DNA of 64,000 nucleotides, from the NCBI RefSeq assembly GCF_003966225.1, contig NZ_RXNU01000018.1, forward strand, positions 33,349 through 97,348, read 5' to 3'. The stretch's first letter is position 1. The number at the start of each line of letters is the position of its first letter. Position numbers and translations under genes: made by a program. The notes under the pieces are model-generated. The model was given only the letters and a program-made list of their open reading frames with translations. It was not told the origin of the DNA and ran no database searches. The DNA comes from Shewanella canadensis. GTDB taxonomy: Bacteria; Pseudomonadota; Gammaproteobacteria; Enterobacterales; Shewanellaceae. Below are positions 42,927 through 51,399 of this stretch, in pieces.

Positions 42927-43035
42927 CCATAACGCCAAGCTTGGCCGCCGATGGAACGGAGCCATTGTGTGCTAGCGTAGAGTTTAGCTTACAACGAGCG
43001 AAGTGTAGTAGGTCGGCAGCAGCGCCTTGTTATGC
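42927..43035 (-). repeat. attC-like integron recombination site
   Basis: On the minus strand this 109-base imperfect palindrome begins GCATAACAAGGCGC and CTGCCGAC and ends CGGCGGCC and GGCGTTATGG. That gives outer boxes RYYYAAC-type and GTTATGG, the AACAA next to the left box, GCG next to the right box, and inner arms TGCCGA/TCGGCG. TTGTTATGCGC occurs as a direct repeat at 42917-42927 and 43027-43037, as expected for consecutive cassette boundaries. No integrase is in the window. Confidence 0.6.
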
Positions 43036-43077
43036 GCGGGCTGTGGATGAAGCTTTTGATGCTGCGATGTTCATTCC

Positions 43078-43143
43078 GCACGATTGTTGTTTGTGGCACT
43101 ACGGAACTACGCACGATTGTTGTTTGTGGCACTACGGAACTAC
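43078..43143. repeat. 33-bp tandem duplication
   Basis: Two identical 33-base units beginning GCACGATTGTTGTTTGTGGC, at 43078-43110 and 43111-43143. Short ORFs run through it on both strands but none has a ribosome site or protein-like sequence. Confidence 0.85.
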
Positions 43144-43348
43144 GCGCGATGGCAGATGTGGCTAGATGCTGTTTGGAGCAATACTGGTGGGAGTGGCTAG
43201 CCCTATCAATCATTAAAGAGTTCGAGCTGATGAACAAGAACACCATATAAAAAGTAGGGTAGAACGGACAGCAGAGAGCATGCGAGATTAAAGGCTGTAA
43301 CTCACTTCGGGGCATTTTCTTGTTAGCAACTTAACCAAAAGAACCACA

Positions 43349-43630
43349 ATCGAAGAGAGAACTTTCTTGTAAATCAGCAAGTGTAGATGCGGCAGCGGAC
43401 GTTGATGGCATGGTCGCTCTTTCACATCCATGTGATCGCGACATTCGTAAATCCTTTTACAGCAGATGCCATCGTCGAGCCTCCACGGACGGATTCACGG
43501 CGTTTCGCTGAAGTCTCTGCACATACCCTCGCCGGAGGCGATAAGTAAGAATGAAAGAACGAGATTCAAACATATATCCCAATATCATTGAACAAAAGGA
43601 AAAATGTAATTAGGCTTCATTCGAAGGTTA
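43349..43630 (+). repeat. Dispersed repeat family, full-length copy R2
   Basis: Head AATCGAAGAGAG, then AAGTGTAGATGCGGC; a middle with hairpins such as CACATCCATGTG; then TCTCTGCACAT, a GCC-rich part, and a tail hairpin CTTC-ATTC-GAAG. Aligns throughout with R5 and R6. Confidence 0.75.
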
Positions 43631-43678
43631 ACAAACTTTGGTGGCAAAAGTGAGTTGAAAAACTTTAGGAACATAGCC

Positions 43679-43789
43679 AAATCGAAGAGAGTACCTTCTT
43701 TGAAATAACCAAGTGTAGATGCGTCTGTGACCGTTGACAGCACGGCGAGGTTTCACAGTGTGAAACTCTTAGGGTGAGAGATAGGGGGA
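43679..43789 (+). repeat. Dispersed repeat family, truncated copy R3
   Basis: Head AAATCGAAGAGAG and AAGTGTAGATGCGTCTG, then a GGTTTCAC-AGT-GTGAAAC hairpin and GAGAGATAGGG, as in R1. The tail hairpin of the full copies is missing. It follows R2 almost directly. Confidence 0.7.
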
Positions 43790-43936
43790 TCGAACAGGTA
43801 TTTAAACAAGGAGATTATTTGCTGTAGCAGCAAAGACTAATGCCATTGATGGCCTATTAGAACTCGCCTAGTTAGAGATCGGTTAATTCAATTGAGCCAG
43901 AACTCCTGTCCTGGCTGTATATCTGAGTTGAATAAT

Positions 43937-44206
43937 TCACTTCTTGATGCAGATGCCTTCACCACATGCACCTTCAACTGGAACCTTGTAGTAGGCATCG
44001 AATTCACCGGATGTTGAAGACAGTTTTGCCACCTCAAGACCTTCAGCATGGAGAGCCATTTCGTATGAGGACTTGACCTGCTTGTTCTGCTGCGCTGCTT
44101 GAGCTTCGATTTTTGCAACCTGAGCCATGTCGTGCTCATAACGAGCGTTGGCTGAAGTGGCAGAGAATATAGCAACTAATGATAGAGCGATGATAGATGT
44201 TTTCAT
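43937..44206 (-). CDS. Small secreted protein with a C-terminal CGEGIC motif
   Basis: An 89-aa protein with a clear signal peptide (MKTSIIALSLVAIFSATSANA) and a mature part of about 68 residues that is helical and Gln/Ala/Lys-rich at first (AQVAKIEAQAAQQNKQVK) and ends in VEGACGEGICIKK. The two cysteines (about 81 and 86) could form a small disulfide loop in the periplasm. I do not recognise the family. GAGGTAATACCC precedes the ATG. It lies alone among repeat copies, which suggests an accessory gene. Confidence 0.72.
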   Translation of the reverse strand: MKTSIIALSLVAIFSATSANARYEHDMAQVAKIEAQAAQQNKQVKSSYEMALHAEGLEVAKLSSTSGEFDAYYKVPVEGACGEGICIKK

Positions 44207-44424
44207 GGGTATTACCTCGTTTAAGTGCTCAGTTCGTCATTGCCTTGACCGTGGGGATATCATGCAATCGGACAGTGTGTTTGGCCCGTCAATTCGTTTG
44301 CTGGGATTGGTGATAGCATAGCCTTAGTTAGCTGTATGATAATTGAACGGGTAGATGATGCTTAAATATTCATGTCTACAGTTCAAGTCTGTAAACTCAA
44401 AAGCTTACAGTTAAAAATAACGCT

Positions 44425-44590
44425 AAATCGGAGAGAGCACTTTCTATTAAACCGACGCGTGTAGATACGGCTGGGGGTATCGAAAACAAGGGATGAAATG
44501 TCCCAGATATTTTTCGACATTCCCACCTTCCGCGCCATAAGGATATGGGAGATGTCATTATGATGTAGGGAACAGCATTGACCATGTCAC
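44425..44590 (+). repeat. Dispersed repeat copy R4 joined to a two-hairpin module
   Basis: Head AAATCGGAGAGAG and CGTGTAGATACGGCTG (diverged), running into a GACATTCCC...GGGAGATGTC stem and ATGATGT-AGGGAA-CAGCAT hairpin at 44518-44585, the same module seen at 31295-31403. The two repeat types are thus fused here. Confidence 0.6.
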
Positions 44591-44688
44591 AACTGCATTC
44601 ATGATTCCATTCACATCAGATATCATCATTGAACTCTGGGACAAAAGTAAGTTAGCAAGCTCAAAGCTTACGATTAACAACAAAGCCT

Positions 44689-44911
44689 AATCGAAGAGAG
44701 AAATAATCAGGTGTAGATGCGTCTGAGGGTATCGAAAACAGGGATGTTTTCGTGAAGCGGCCATGGATGGCTTCACAGCGCCCCGAAGAAGTATCTACAC
44801 TTTAGGCGAGCCGCAGGCTATAGATAGCAATGAAGGTGCAACCTCAAAGCAAACATTCCAATACAATTGAGCAAAAGTAAAAAATGTAATTCACCTTCAT
44901 TCGAAGGTGAT
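44689..44911 (+). repeat. Dispersed repeat family, full-length copy R5
   Basis: Head AATCGAAGAGAG and CAGGTGTAGATGCGTCTG; middle hairpins CGAAAAC/GTTTTCG and GTGAAGC/GCTTCAC; then GTATCTACACT, GCCGCAGGCTAT, CAATGAAGGT and a tail hairpin CACCTTC-ATTC-GAAGGTG. It ends about 68 bases before the pdxB start. Confidence 0.8.
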
Positions 44912-44978
44912 TCTCAATCTGCTGCCATCTTGTTAGAATGCGCCATCTCACTTATTCATGTTACTTTTTAGGAACAAT

Positions 44979-46142
44979 ATGAAGATCCTTGCCGATGAAA
45001 ACATGCCTTATGTGGAACAGCTCTTTGGTGATCTTGGTACGATTGAAGCGGTTAATGGCCGTACATTAACCCCGCAGCAGGTTAAAGATGCCGATGTGCT
45101 CTTGGTGCGTTCGGTGACTAAGGTTAATCAGGCACTGTTGTCGCTCAATACTAATCTTAAGTTTGTCGGTAGTGCCACCATAGGCACAGATCATATCGAC
45201 CAGAGCTATCTTGCCAGCCAAGGGATCCCGTTTACCAATGCACCGGGCTGTAATGCCACGGCGGTGGGGGAGTTTGCATTTATTGCCATGCTGGAACTGG
45301 CGAAGCGTTTCGATACCGAGCTTAAGGGCAAGGTCGTCGGGATTGTCGGCGCGGGTAATACCGGTTCGGCGGTGGCTAAATGCCTCGAGGCCTATGGTGT
45401 CGAGGTGTTGCTTAACGATCCATTAATCGAAGCCGATGACCCGCGGGAGTTTGTCTCGCTCGAGGCGTTAACCGAAAGAGCCGATGTGATCAGCTTGCAT
45501 GTTCCATTGACTCGAGACGGGATAAATAAAACCTGGTATCTGTTCGATGAGCAGAGATTACAAAACTTAAAGCCTGATACCTGGCTGCTTAACTGCTGCA
45601 GAGGGGAGGTTATCGATAACCGCGCCCTGATAAAGGTAAAGGCGCTGCGCCCGGATATCAAACTCGTGCTCGATGTATGGGAAGGTGAGCCTGACCCTAT
45701 GCTTGAGCTGGTGCCGCTTGTCGAGTTAGCGACGCCCCATATTGCGGGTTACAGCTTGGAGGGGAAGGCTCGTGGCACCTTTATGCTATATCAAAAATTA
45801 ATGGCCGTTCTGGGTATGGATGCGGATAAGTCGATGACATCTCTGCTGCCAGCGCTATGGTCTCAGCAGGTGTCGCTGGACGAAATTCCCTCAGAGAAGG
45901 CACTGTTGCAGCTGTCCCGTTTTGTCTATGATCTGCGTGATGACGATGAACTGTTTCGACAAACCCTGCTTGATGATTGTGCAATAAAAGCCCGTGAAAA
46001 TTCAGCTAATAATAATGGGTTTGATCTTATGAGAAAAAATCACAAGCATAGACGCGAATTTAGTGCGTTAAAGCTAGTAACTGCGGGGCAATCTGATGTA
46101 GATTGGTTGCTCAATTTAGGATTTTCAGGAGTTGGTCGGTAA
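44979..46142 (+). CDS. pdxB: Erythronate-4-phosphate dehydrogenase PdxB
   Basis: NAD-dependent D-isomer 2-hydroxyacid dehydrogenase that oxidises 4-phosphoerythronate in pyridoxal phosphate synthesis. The ATG at 44979 (AGGAA before it) gives 387 aa opening MKILADENMPYVEQLFG, as in E. coli. The nucleotide-binding motif GIVGAGNTGSAVAKCL and the catalytic residues of CRGEVIDNRAL and ATPHIAGYSLEG are present, with the family's C-terminal extension. The asd gene begins two bases after its stop, so they are co-transcribed. Confidence 0.96.
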   Translation: MKILADENMPYVEQLFGDLGTIEAVNGRTLTPQQVKDADVLLVRSVTKVNQALLSLNTNLKFVGSATIGTDHIDQSYLASQGIPFTNAPGCNATAVGEFAFIAMLELAKRFDTELKGKVVGIVGAGNTGSAVAKCLEAYGVEVLLNDPLIEADDPREFVSLEALTERADVISLHVPLTRDGINKTWYLFDEQRLQNLKPDTWLLNCCRGEVIDNRALIKVKALRPDIKLVLDVWEGEPDPMLELVPLVELATPHIAGYSLEGKARGTFMLYQKLMAVLGMDADKSMTSLLPALWSQQVSLDEIPSEKALLQLSRFVYDLRDDDELFRQTLLDDCAIKARENSANNNGFDLMRKNHKHRREFSALKLVTAGQSDVDWLLNLGFSGVGR

Positions 46143-46144
46143 TT

Positions 46145-47161
46145 ATGTCACAAGAATTTAATGTTGTCGTTTTAGGTGCATCGGGCGCAGTCGGTCAAAC
46201 AATGATCGAGATCCTCGAAGAGCGCAATTTCCCCGTTGCTAATTTATACCCTCTAGCCAGTAGCCGTAGTGCTGGTGATACGGTCACCTTCCACGGTAAA
46301 CAGGTAGAAATTCTTGATGTTGATACCTTTGACTGGTCTCAAGCACAGATAGGTTTCTTCTCTGCTGGTGGTGATGTTTCGGCTAAATGGGCGCCAATCG
46401 CCGCCGAAAATGGCTGTGTGGTTATCGATAATACCTCTCACTTCAGATATGACATCGATATCCCGTTAGTGATACCTGAAGTGAATCCGGAGGCGATTGC
46501 AGATTTCCGTAACAGAAATATTATCGCTAACCCTAACTGCTCGACCATTCAGATGTTGGTTGCTTTGAAACCGATTTACGATGCCTATGGGATCTCTCGA
46601 ATTAACGTCGCGACCTATCAGTCGGTATCGGGTTCGGGTAAGCAGGCGATCGAAGAGTTGGCCAGTCAGTGCGCCAAGTTACTTCAAGGCCTTCCGGTAG
46701 AGCCAAAAGCTTATCCAAAGCAGATAGCGTTTAACGCCTTGCCGCAGATCGATAAGTTTATGGATAACGGATATACCAAAGAAGAGATGAAGATGGTCTG
46801 GGAAACGCAGAAAATCTTCGGTGATGATAATATCGTCGTTAACCCGACTGCGGTGCGTGTTCCGGTTTTTCACGGCCATTCTGAGGCGATTCACCTGGAG
46901 ACGCTACAGCCTGTCGATGCAGAAGATGTTAAGTCAGTGTTGCGTGATGCGCCTGGTGTAGAACTTTTTGAATCCGACGAAGAATATCCAACGGTTGTGA
47001 CCGATGCCTCCGGAACCGATCCCGTTTATGTGGGACGTGTTCGTAAAGATATCTCCCATGATAATGGCATTAACCTATGGGTTGTCGCTGATAACATTAG
47101 AAAAGGTGCGGCACTAAACAGCATTCAGATTGCCGAAGTGCTAATCCGTGATTATTATTGA
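46145..47161 (+). CDS. asd: Aspartate-semialdehyde dehydrogenase Asd
   Basis: NADPH-dependent reduction of aspartyl phosphate to aspartate semialdehyde, the branch point to lysine, diaminopimelate, threonine and methionine. The 338-aa protein begins with the dinucleotide motif VVLGASGAVGQTM, and its catalytic Cys is at about 132 (ANPNCSTIQ). In E. coli the paralogue usg, lacking activity, lies here; the present protein retains the Cys, so it may be the working enzyme. ATG at 46145, two bases after pdxB. A terminator follows. Confidence 0.93.
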   Translation: MSQEFNVVVLGASGAVGQTMIEILEERNFPVANLYPLASSRSAGDTVTFHGKQVEILDVDTFDWSQAQIGFFSAGGDVSAKWAPIAAENGCVVIDNTSHFRYDIDIPLVIPEVNPEAIADFRNRNIIANPNCSTIQMLVALKPIYDAYGISRINVATYQSVSGSGKQAIEELASQCAKLLQGLPVEPKAYPKQIAFNALPQIDKFMDNGYTKEEMKMVWETQKIFGDDNIVVNPTAVRVPVFHGHSEAIHLETLQPVDAEDVKSVLRDAPGVELFESDEEYPTVVTDASGTDPVYVGRVRKDISHDNGINLWVVADNIRKGAALNSIQIAEVLIRDYY

Positions 47162-47211
47162 TCTAAGCCCGATATAGTTCAGTTTTAAGCTTAAACCGGT
47201 CTATTTAGATG

Positions 47212-47240
47212 AAAAAGCCTGCAACTTGCAGGCTTTTTTT
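47212..47240 (+). terminator. Rho-independent terminator after asd
   Basis: AAGCCTGCAA and TTGCAGGCTT with seven Ts, about 50 bases after the asd stop. Confidence 0.92.
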
Positions 47241-47374
47241 GTATTAGCACATGTTTTTGAATTGTGAACAGTAGCAGACCCGTGATTTCTGGTTTATAGT
47301 AATCTCAATAAATACAATTGCCTAAAGCTATGCTGTTTAATGGCAGAACCATTGCGCTTGAAAGGGAAGAATTA

Positions 47375-50341
47375 ATGAACTTTCGCACTTCGTATCTTGT
47401 CGGTCTGATGGCCTCAGCTCTACTCGTTTTGACTGCTAATCCGCTAAATCACGCCTATGCCGCTGAACCTCTGAAGATCACCGGCCCCGATGGCGAGGTG
47501 AGGGAGATGAACCGGCAATATGGACCGACTCAGTCGTCTGATACCTTTTGGAGTATAGCTCAGCGGGTACGGCCTGATAATAGCGTCGATATCTACCAAG
47601 TGATGGCGGCAATCTATGATGCTAATCCCCATGCTTTTTCAAACGCGAACTACAACAGTCTAGAGAGAGGCATGATACTGCTCATCCCCTCTAAAGAGGT
47701 GATGTTAGCGATACCTAAGAGCATGGCAAAGGAACGCGCTGCCCGAGATGATAAAGGCTGGAGAAAGGCAACCTCTACGACAAAAACATCTCAACCTAAG
47801 CCGGTAACCCTTCCGGAAGTTGAACAAAGTGTCACAGAAACCGTGACTGAATCGATACCTTCGACATCAACAACTCAAGCACCTTCCACGACGGCAGTTA
47901 TTGCTGCCAATGCAGACTCTATGGAAGGCTTAACTGCGAAGCTTGAGGCCGCCGAAGCCAAAGCGTTACAACTGACAGATGATTTGGCCAGAGCCGAAGA
48001 CCAATTAAATATTGGCAGCCGGGATACAGATTCACTGCAAAGCAAAATCGACGAGTTAAATGAGCAGATCTCGATTTTAGAGGAGCAACTTCAGATAAGT
48101 AAGCAGCAAAATGAATCCTTAAATGCTGAAGTTCAGATGTTAAAGGAGCAAGTTGCCGCATTGCAGCAACCTGAGACCGAACAGGACTCAGATCTTTGGC
48201 GTAGCCTAATGGATAATCCATTGCTGTTGATCCTTGGCGCCGCAATTCCTGCACTCTTAGTACTTATTCTATTCTGGTTATTCCTCAAACGTCGCCGTAA
48301 CGAGGGCGAGAGCAAAGAAGATAAAGAGGAGCCAGTATCTGAATCAGAGGCTCCACAGCCGGCACCTGAAAACCTGAAAGCCCCCGATGATTTAGAGGCC
48401 ATGGCGGTACATCTCGACACCGATGAAGAGGAATCGATAGATTCTCTGATGAATATTGACTCGAGTGAGCTACAACCTGAGGTCGACTTGTCGACGGAAC
48501 AGGATATGTTCGTCGATTCTGGTGCCGACGAGCAAGCCCTTGAAGAACCCGTTGAAGAAGAGGGACAGTCGTTAGATGACCTTTGGGCTGAGGCGATGGG
48601 AGAGCAGGATGAAGAAGAGCCTAGTCCCGATGCCAGTGCCGATGAGGATGATTTAGACTCATTGCTTGCCGGATTCGATGAGGAGCCTGCGCCGGTTGAG
48701 AGTGTAGCGCAAAGCAATGGCGAAATCGTATCTGCAGATGACTTAGATTCTTTATTAGCAGGTTTTGATGAGCCCGCCGCTGAAATTGAAACAGATCTCA
48801 CCGACGAGATCGCTGCTGAGTTAGAGACAGATAATGCTGATGAAAATGTCAGTGAAGAGGACCTGGACTCCCTGCTTGCGGGCTTCGATCTCCCTCAAGA
48901 TGAGCCAGAGGTGGATGAAACCGAACTGGGGACTGAACCGGATCTTAGTGATGAAATAGCGGCCGAGTTAGAGGCCGATAGCGCAGATGACAATGTCAGT
49001 GAAGAGGATCTGGACTCATTACTTGCAAGCTTCGATGCTCCAGCGGTTGAAGCCGAGCCAGAAGCTGAACCTAAGTTAACTGATGAGATTGCGACCGAGT
49101 TAGAGAGTGACGAAAGTACGGATGACAATGTTAGTGAAGAGGATCTGGACTCATTACTTGCAAGCTTCGATGCTCCAGCGGTTGAAGCCGAGCCAGAAGC
49201 TGAACCTAAGTTAACTGATGAGATTGCGGCCGAGTTAGAGAGTGACGAAAGTCCGGATGAAACTGTCAGCGAAGAGGACCTTGACTCACTGCTCGCCAGT
49301 TTCGATGCTCCAAAGGCTGAAGCCGAGCCAGAAGCTGAATCAGAACCTGAAGCTGAATCTAAGTTAACCGATGAGATTGCGGCCGAGTTAGATAGTGACG
49401 AAAGCGCGGATGACAATGTCAGTGAAGAGGACTTAGACGCACTGCTTGCTGGTTTCGATGCTCCAGAACCTGTCTCAGAATCAACTGCTGAGCCAGCCCC
49501 TGATGACATCATCTCAGATGAGAAGGTCGAAGAGGAAGAGTTGGACTCCTTACTGGCTGATTTTGACATGAGCCGGGAGGATATCGACTCTGATATTGCA
49601 CCTGAGTTGGTTGATGAGAGCACTCAAAACCAAGCTGAAGCCGATACCGATTCGGGTAAAGATGAAGCACTCGATGCACTATTAGCCGATTTAGAGTCAG
49701 TGGATAATAAATCGAAAATGGATCCAGTTGCTTCGAAGGGAGGCAGCGGCATGTTTGCAGATCTTAAAGGCAGTAAGAAGGTCGATGATAACAGCTTAGA
49801 GTGGGATGGCTCGTTAGCCGATTTGGGGGGTAAAGATGACAGCCCACTATTAAGCGATGATGAACTCATCGGCTCGCCGGAAGAGGTGACCCCCGATGTT
49901 CGCCAAGACTTGGAGTTAGTACCTGACGAGGTTGAAGAGAAGTTAACTGTCGATGAAGCTCTGGCTGCGCTCGATGCCAAAGAAAAAACCGTGTCACCAG
50001 CGATAGAGGTTCCGGAGCACGACCTTACCAGCTTCCAGAGTGACAATGGTTTTATCGATATTGATCGACTTCTCAATGAAGCAGATGAAGATGTCGCCGA
50101 AACGGATCAATATAAAGAACTCGATGTCGATATGGGCGAGCTCGATAGCCTGATGGGCAATGCCTCAATGGTCGATGTTGATGATGAGGAAAACTCCGTT
50201 AATGCGAAATTGGATTTAGCTCGCGCCTACATTGAAATTGATGATACCGATAGTGCAAAAGCCCTGCTTAAAGAGGTTCAGCTGGACGGCAACGAAAGAC
50301 AACAAAGTGAAGCCGATGGCTTATTTAAAACCTTAGATTAA
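47375..50341 (+). CDS. hubP: Polar landmark protein HubP/FimV
   Basis: A 988-aa pole-organising protein of the FimV/HubP family; in Shewanella and Vibrio HubP recruits chromosome-segregation, chemotaxis and flagellar factors to the pole. In order: signal peptide (about 1-30, ending HAYA), a LysM-like peptidoglycan-binding region (about 55-135), a coiled coil (about 190-265), a membrane helix (about 279-302, LLLILGAAIPALLVLILFWL), a very acidic cytoplasmic repeat region (about 410-740; units like NVSEEDLDSLLASFDAP, 45 residues) and a C-terminal FimV domain (about 935-988). ATG at 47375 with GGGAAG upstream. Its place before truA is conserved. Confidence 0.92.
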   Translation: MNFRTSYLVGLMASALLVLTANPLNHAYAAEPLKITGPDGEVREMNRQYGPTQSSDTFWSIAQRVRPDNSVDIYQVMAAIYDANPHAFSNANYNSLERGMILLIPSKEVMLAIPKSMAKERAARDDKGWRKATSTTKTSQPKPVTLPEVEQSVTETVTESIPSTSTTQAPSTTAVIAANADSMEGLTAKLEAAEAKALQLTDDLARAEDQLNIGSRDTDSLQSKIDELNEQISILEEQLQISKQQNESLNAEVQMLKEQVAALQQPETEQDSDLWRSLMDNPLLLILGAAIPALLVLILFWLFLKRRRNEGESKEDKEEPVSESEAPQPAPENLKAPDDLEAMAVHLDTDEEESIDSLMNIDSSELQPEVDLSTEQDMFVDSGADEQALEEPVEEEGQSLDDLWAEAMGEQDEEEPSPDASADEDDLDSLLAGFDEEPAPVESVAQSNGEIVSADDLDSLLAGFDEPAAEIETDLTDEIAAELETDNADENVSEEDLDSLLAGFDLPQDEPEVDETELGTEPDLSDEIAAELEADSADDNVSEEDLDSLLASFDAPAVEAEPEAEPKLTDEIATELESDESTDDNVSEEDLDSLLASFDAPAVEAEPEAEPKLTDEIAAELESDESPDETVSEEDLDSLLASFDAPKAEAEPEAESEPEAESKLTDEIAAELDSDESADDNVSEEDLDALLAGFDAPEPVSESTAEPAPDDIISDEKVEEEELDSLLADFDMSREDIDSDIAPELVDESTQNQAEADTDSGKDEALDALLADLESVDNKSKMDPVASKGGSGMFADLKGSKKVDDNSLEWDGSLADLGGKDDSPLLSDDELIGSPEEVTPDVRQDLELVPDEVEEKLTVDEALAALDAKEKTVSPAIEVPEHDLTSFQSDNGFIDIDRLLNEADEDVAETDQYKELDVDMGELDSLMGNASMVDVDDEENSVNAKLDLARAYIEIDDTDSAKALLKEVQLDGNERQQSEADGLFKTLD
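48985..49260 (+). repeat. 135-bp near-identical tandem repeats in hubP
   Basis: Two adjoining 135-bp units (anchor GAAGAGGATC at 49001 and 49136) are nearly identical, within a longer run of diverged 45-residue acidic units. The DNA similarity points to recent duplication or homogenisation. It also creates false ORFs on the minus strand. Confidence 0.85.
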
Positions 50342-50360
50342 ATTGTCTTACTCTTTCTAA

Positions 50361-50386
50361 AAACGGCGCGTTAAGCGCCGTTTTTT
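50361..50386 (+). terminator. Rho-independent terminator after hubP
   Basis: AAACGGCGC, GTTAA loop, GCGCCGTTT and further Ts, 20 bases after the hubP stop. Confidence 0.92.
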
Positions 50387-50427
50387 ATTATGGGACAATA
50401 TGCTAAAATCCAGCGCCCAAATTAGGT

Positions 50428-50482
50428 TATACCCAAACGACCTCGAAATGCAGGATTCAACATTTTGAAGTGGCTTGGGTAC
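50428..50482. repeat. Small palindrome-ended intergenic repeat (copy 2)
   Basis: Starts TATACCCAAACGACCTCGAA and ends ATTTTGAAGTGGCTTGGGTA; same ends as the copy at 32141-32212, shorter middle. Confidence 0.7.
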
Positions 50483-50541
50483 AGTTATATTGTTGTTGGC
50501 TCGATTTTCGAGTCCATGGTTAAAATTTTCAAAGAGGTTGT

Positions 50542-51327
50542 ATGCGAGTAGCGTTAGGTATCGAATATGATGGCCGTCAGTATTTTGGTTGGCAGCGACA
50601 GGCTGAAGTTGACTCAGTACAAGCTCAGTTAGAGCGCGCCCTATCTAAGGTGGCCAATGAGCCTATTAGGGTTCACTGCGCCGGAAGAACTGACGCGGGC
50701 GTCCACGCCACCGGTCAGGTTGTTCATTTTGAAACAAATGCGATACGCAAAGATTCGGCATGGACCTTAGGTGTCAATGTTAATCTACCCGATGATATTG
50801 CCGTAAGGTGGGTAAAGATTGTCGATGATGAGTTTCATGCTCGTTTCTCGGCGACAGCGAGACGCTACCGATACATGATTTATAACTATGATTATCGCCC
50901 CGGTATATTACGCTCGGGTGTGAGTCATTATCGGGGTAATATCGATGCCGATATCATGCATCAGGCTGCACAGCAGTTTGTCGGAGAGCACGATTTTACC
51001 AGCTTCAGGGCACTTCATTGTCAATCTAAGACCCCTTTCAGAAGTGTTCACGAGGTAAATGTTACCCGTCAAGGCATGTATATCTGTGTCGATATTAAGG
51101 CGAATGCTTTCCTGCACCATATGGTACGTAATATTGTAGGTACTCTGTTAGAAATTGGTTTGGGTAATCAGCGTCCAGAGTGGATCCCCCAATTACTGGA
51201 TCTAAAAGACAGGAGTCAGGCGGCACCAACGGCCAAACCTAATGGGCTATATATGGTCGATGTCACGTATCCTGAGCGATACGAGCTGCCTAAGCTCGCC
51301 CTGGGTCCGCTGTTTATGTTGGATTGA
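50542..51327 (+). CDS. truA: tRNA pseudouridine synthase A (TruA)
   Basis: Isomerises uridines 38-40 of the tRNA anticodon arm to pseudouridine. The 261-aa protein begins MRVALGIEYDGRQYFGWQRQ and has the catalytic Asp in AGRTDAGVHATGQVVHF (about residue 51). The second conserved block is FLHHMVRNIVGTLLEIG. ATG at 50542 with AGAGG ahead. In E. coli dedA and accD stand between truA and folC; here folC follows after 72 bases. Confidence 0.96.
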   Translation: MRVALGIEYDGRQYFGWQRQAEVDSVQAQLERALSKVANEPIRVHCAGRTDAGVHATGQVVHFETNAIRKDSAWTLGVNVNLPDDIAVRWVKIVDDEFHARFSATARRYRYMIYNYDYRPGILRSGVSHYRGNIDADIMHQAAQQFVGEHDFTSFRALHCQSKTPFRSVHEVNVTRQGMYICVDIKANAFLHHMVRNIVGTLLEIGLGNQRPEWIPQLLDLKDRSQAAPTAKPNGLYMVDVTYPERYELPKLALGPLFMLD

Positions 51328-51399
51328 TAGATCTATGCATCTCTATTCATACCACTGTGTGGTGTTACTTTTCAGTGATTAATTAAGAATAATAAAGTT

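Noticed and set aside
42917..43315. Small overlapping frames on both strands at the 33-bp duplication
   Set aside because: They run through the attC-like palindrome and the duplication; no start signals and improbable composition.
43349..44911. CRISPR or tRNA cluster in the repeat-rich region
   Set aside because: Copies are over 200 bp, irregularly spaced and lack equal spacers; no tRNA cloverleaf was found.
48133..50076. Ser-rich minus-strand open frames within hubP
   Set aside because: They are shadows of the acidic Glu/Asp codon pattern on the plus strand and have no ribosome sites.
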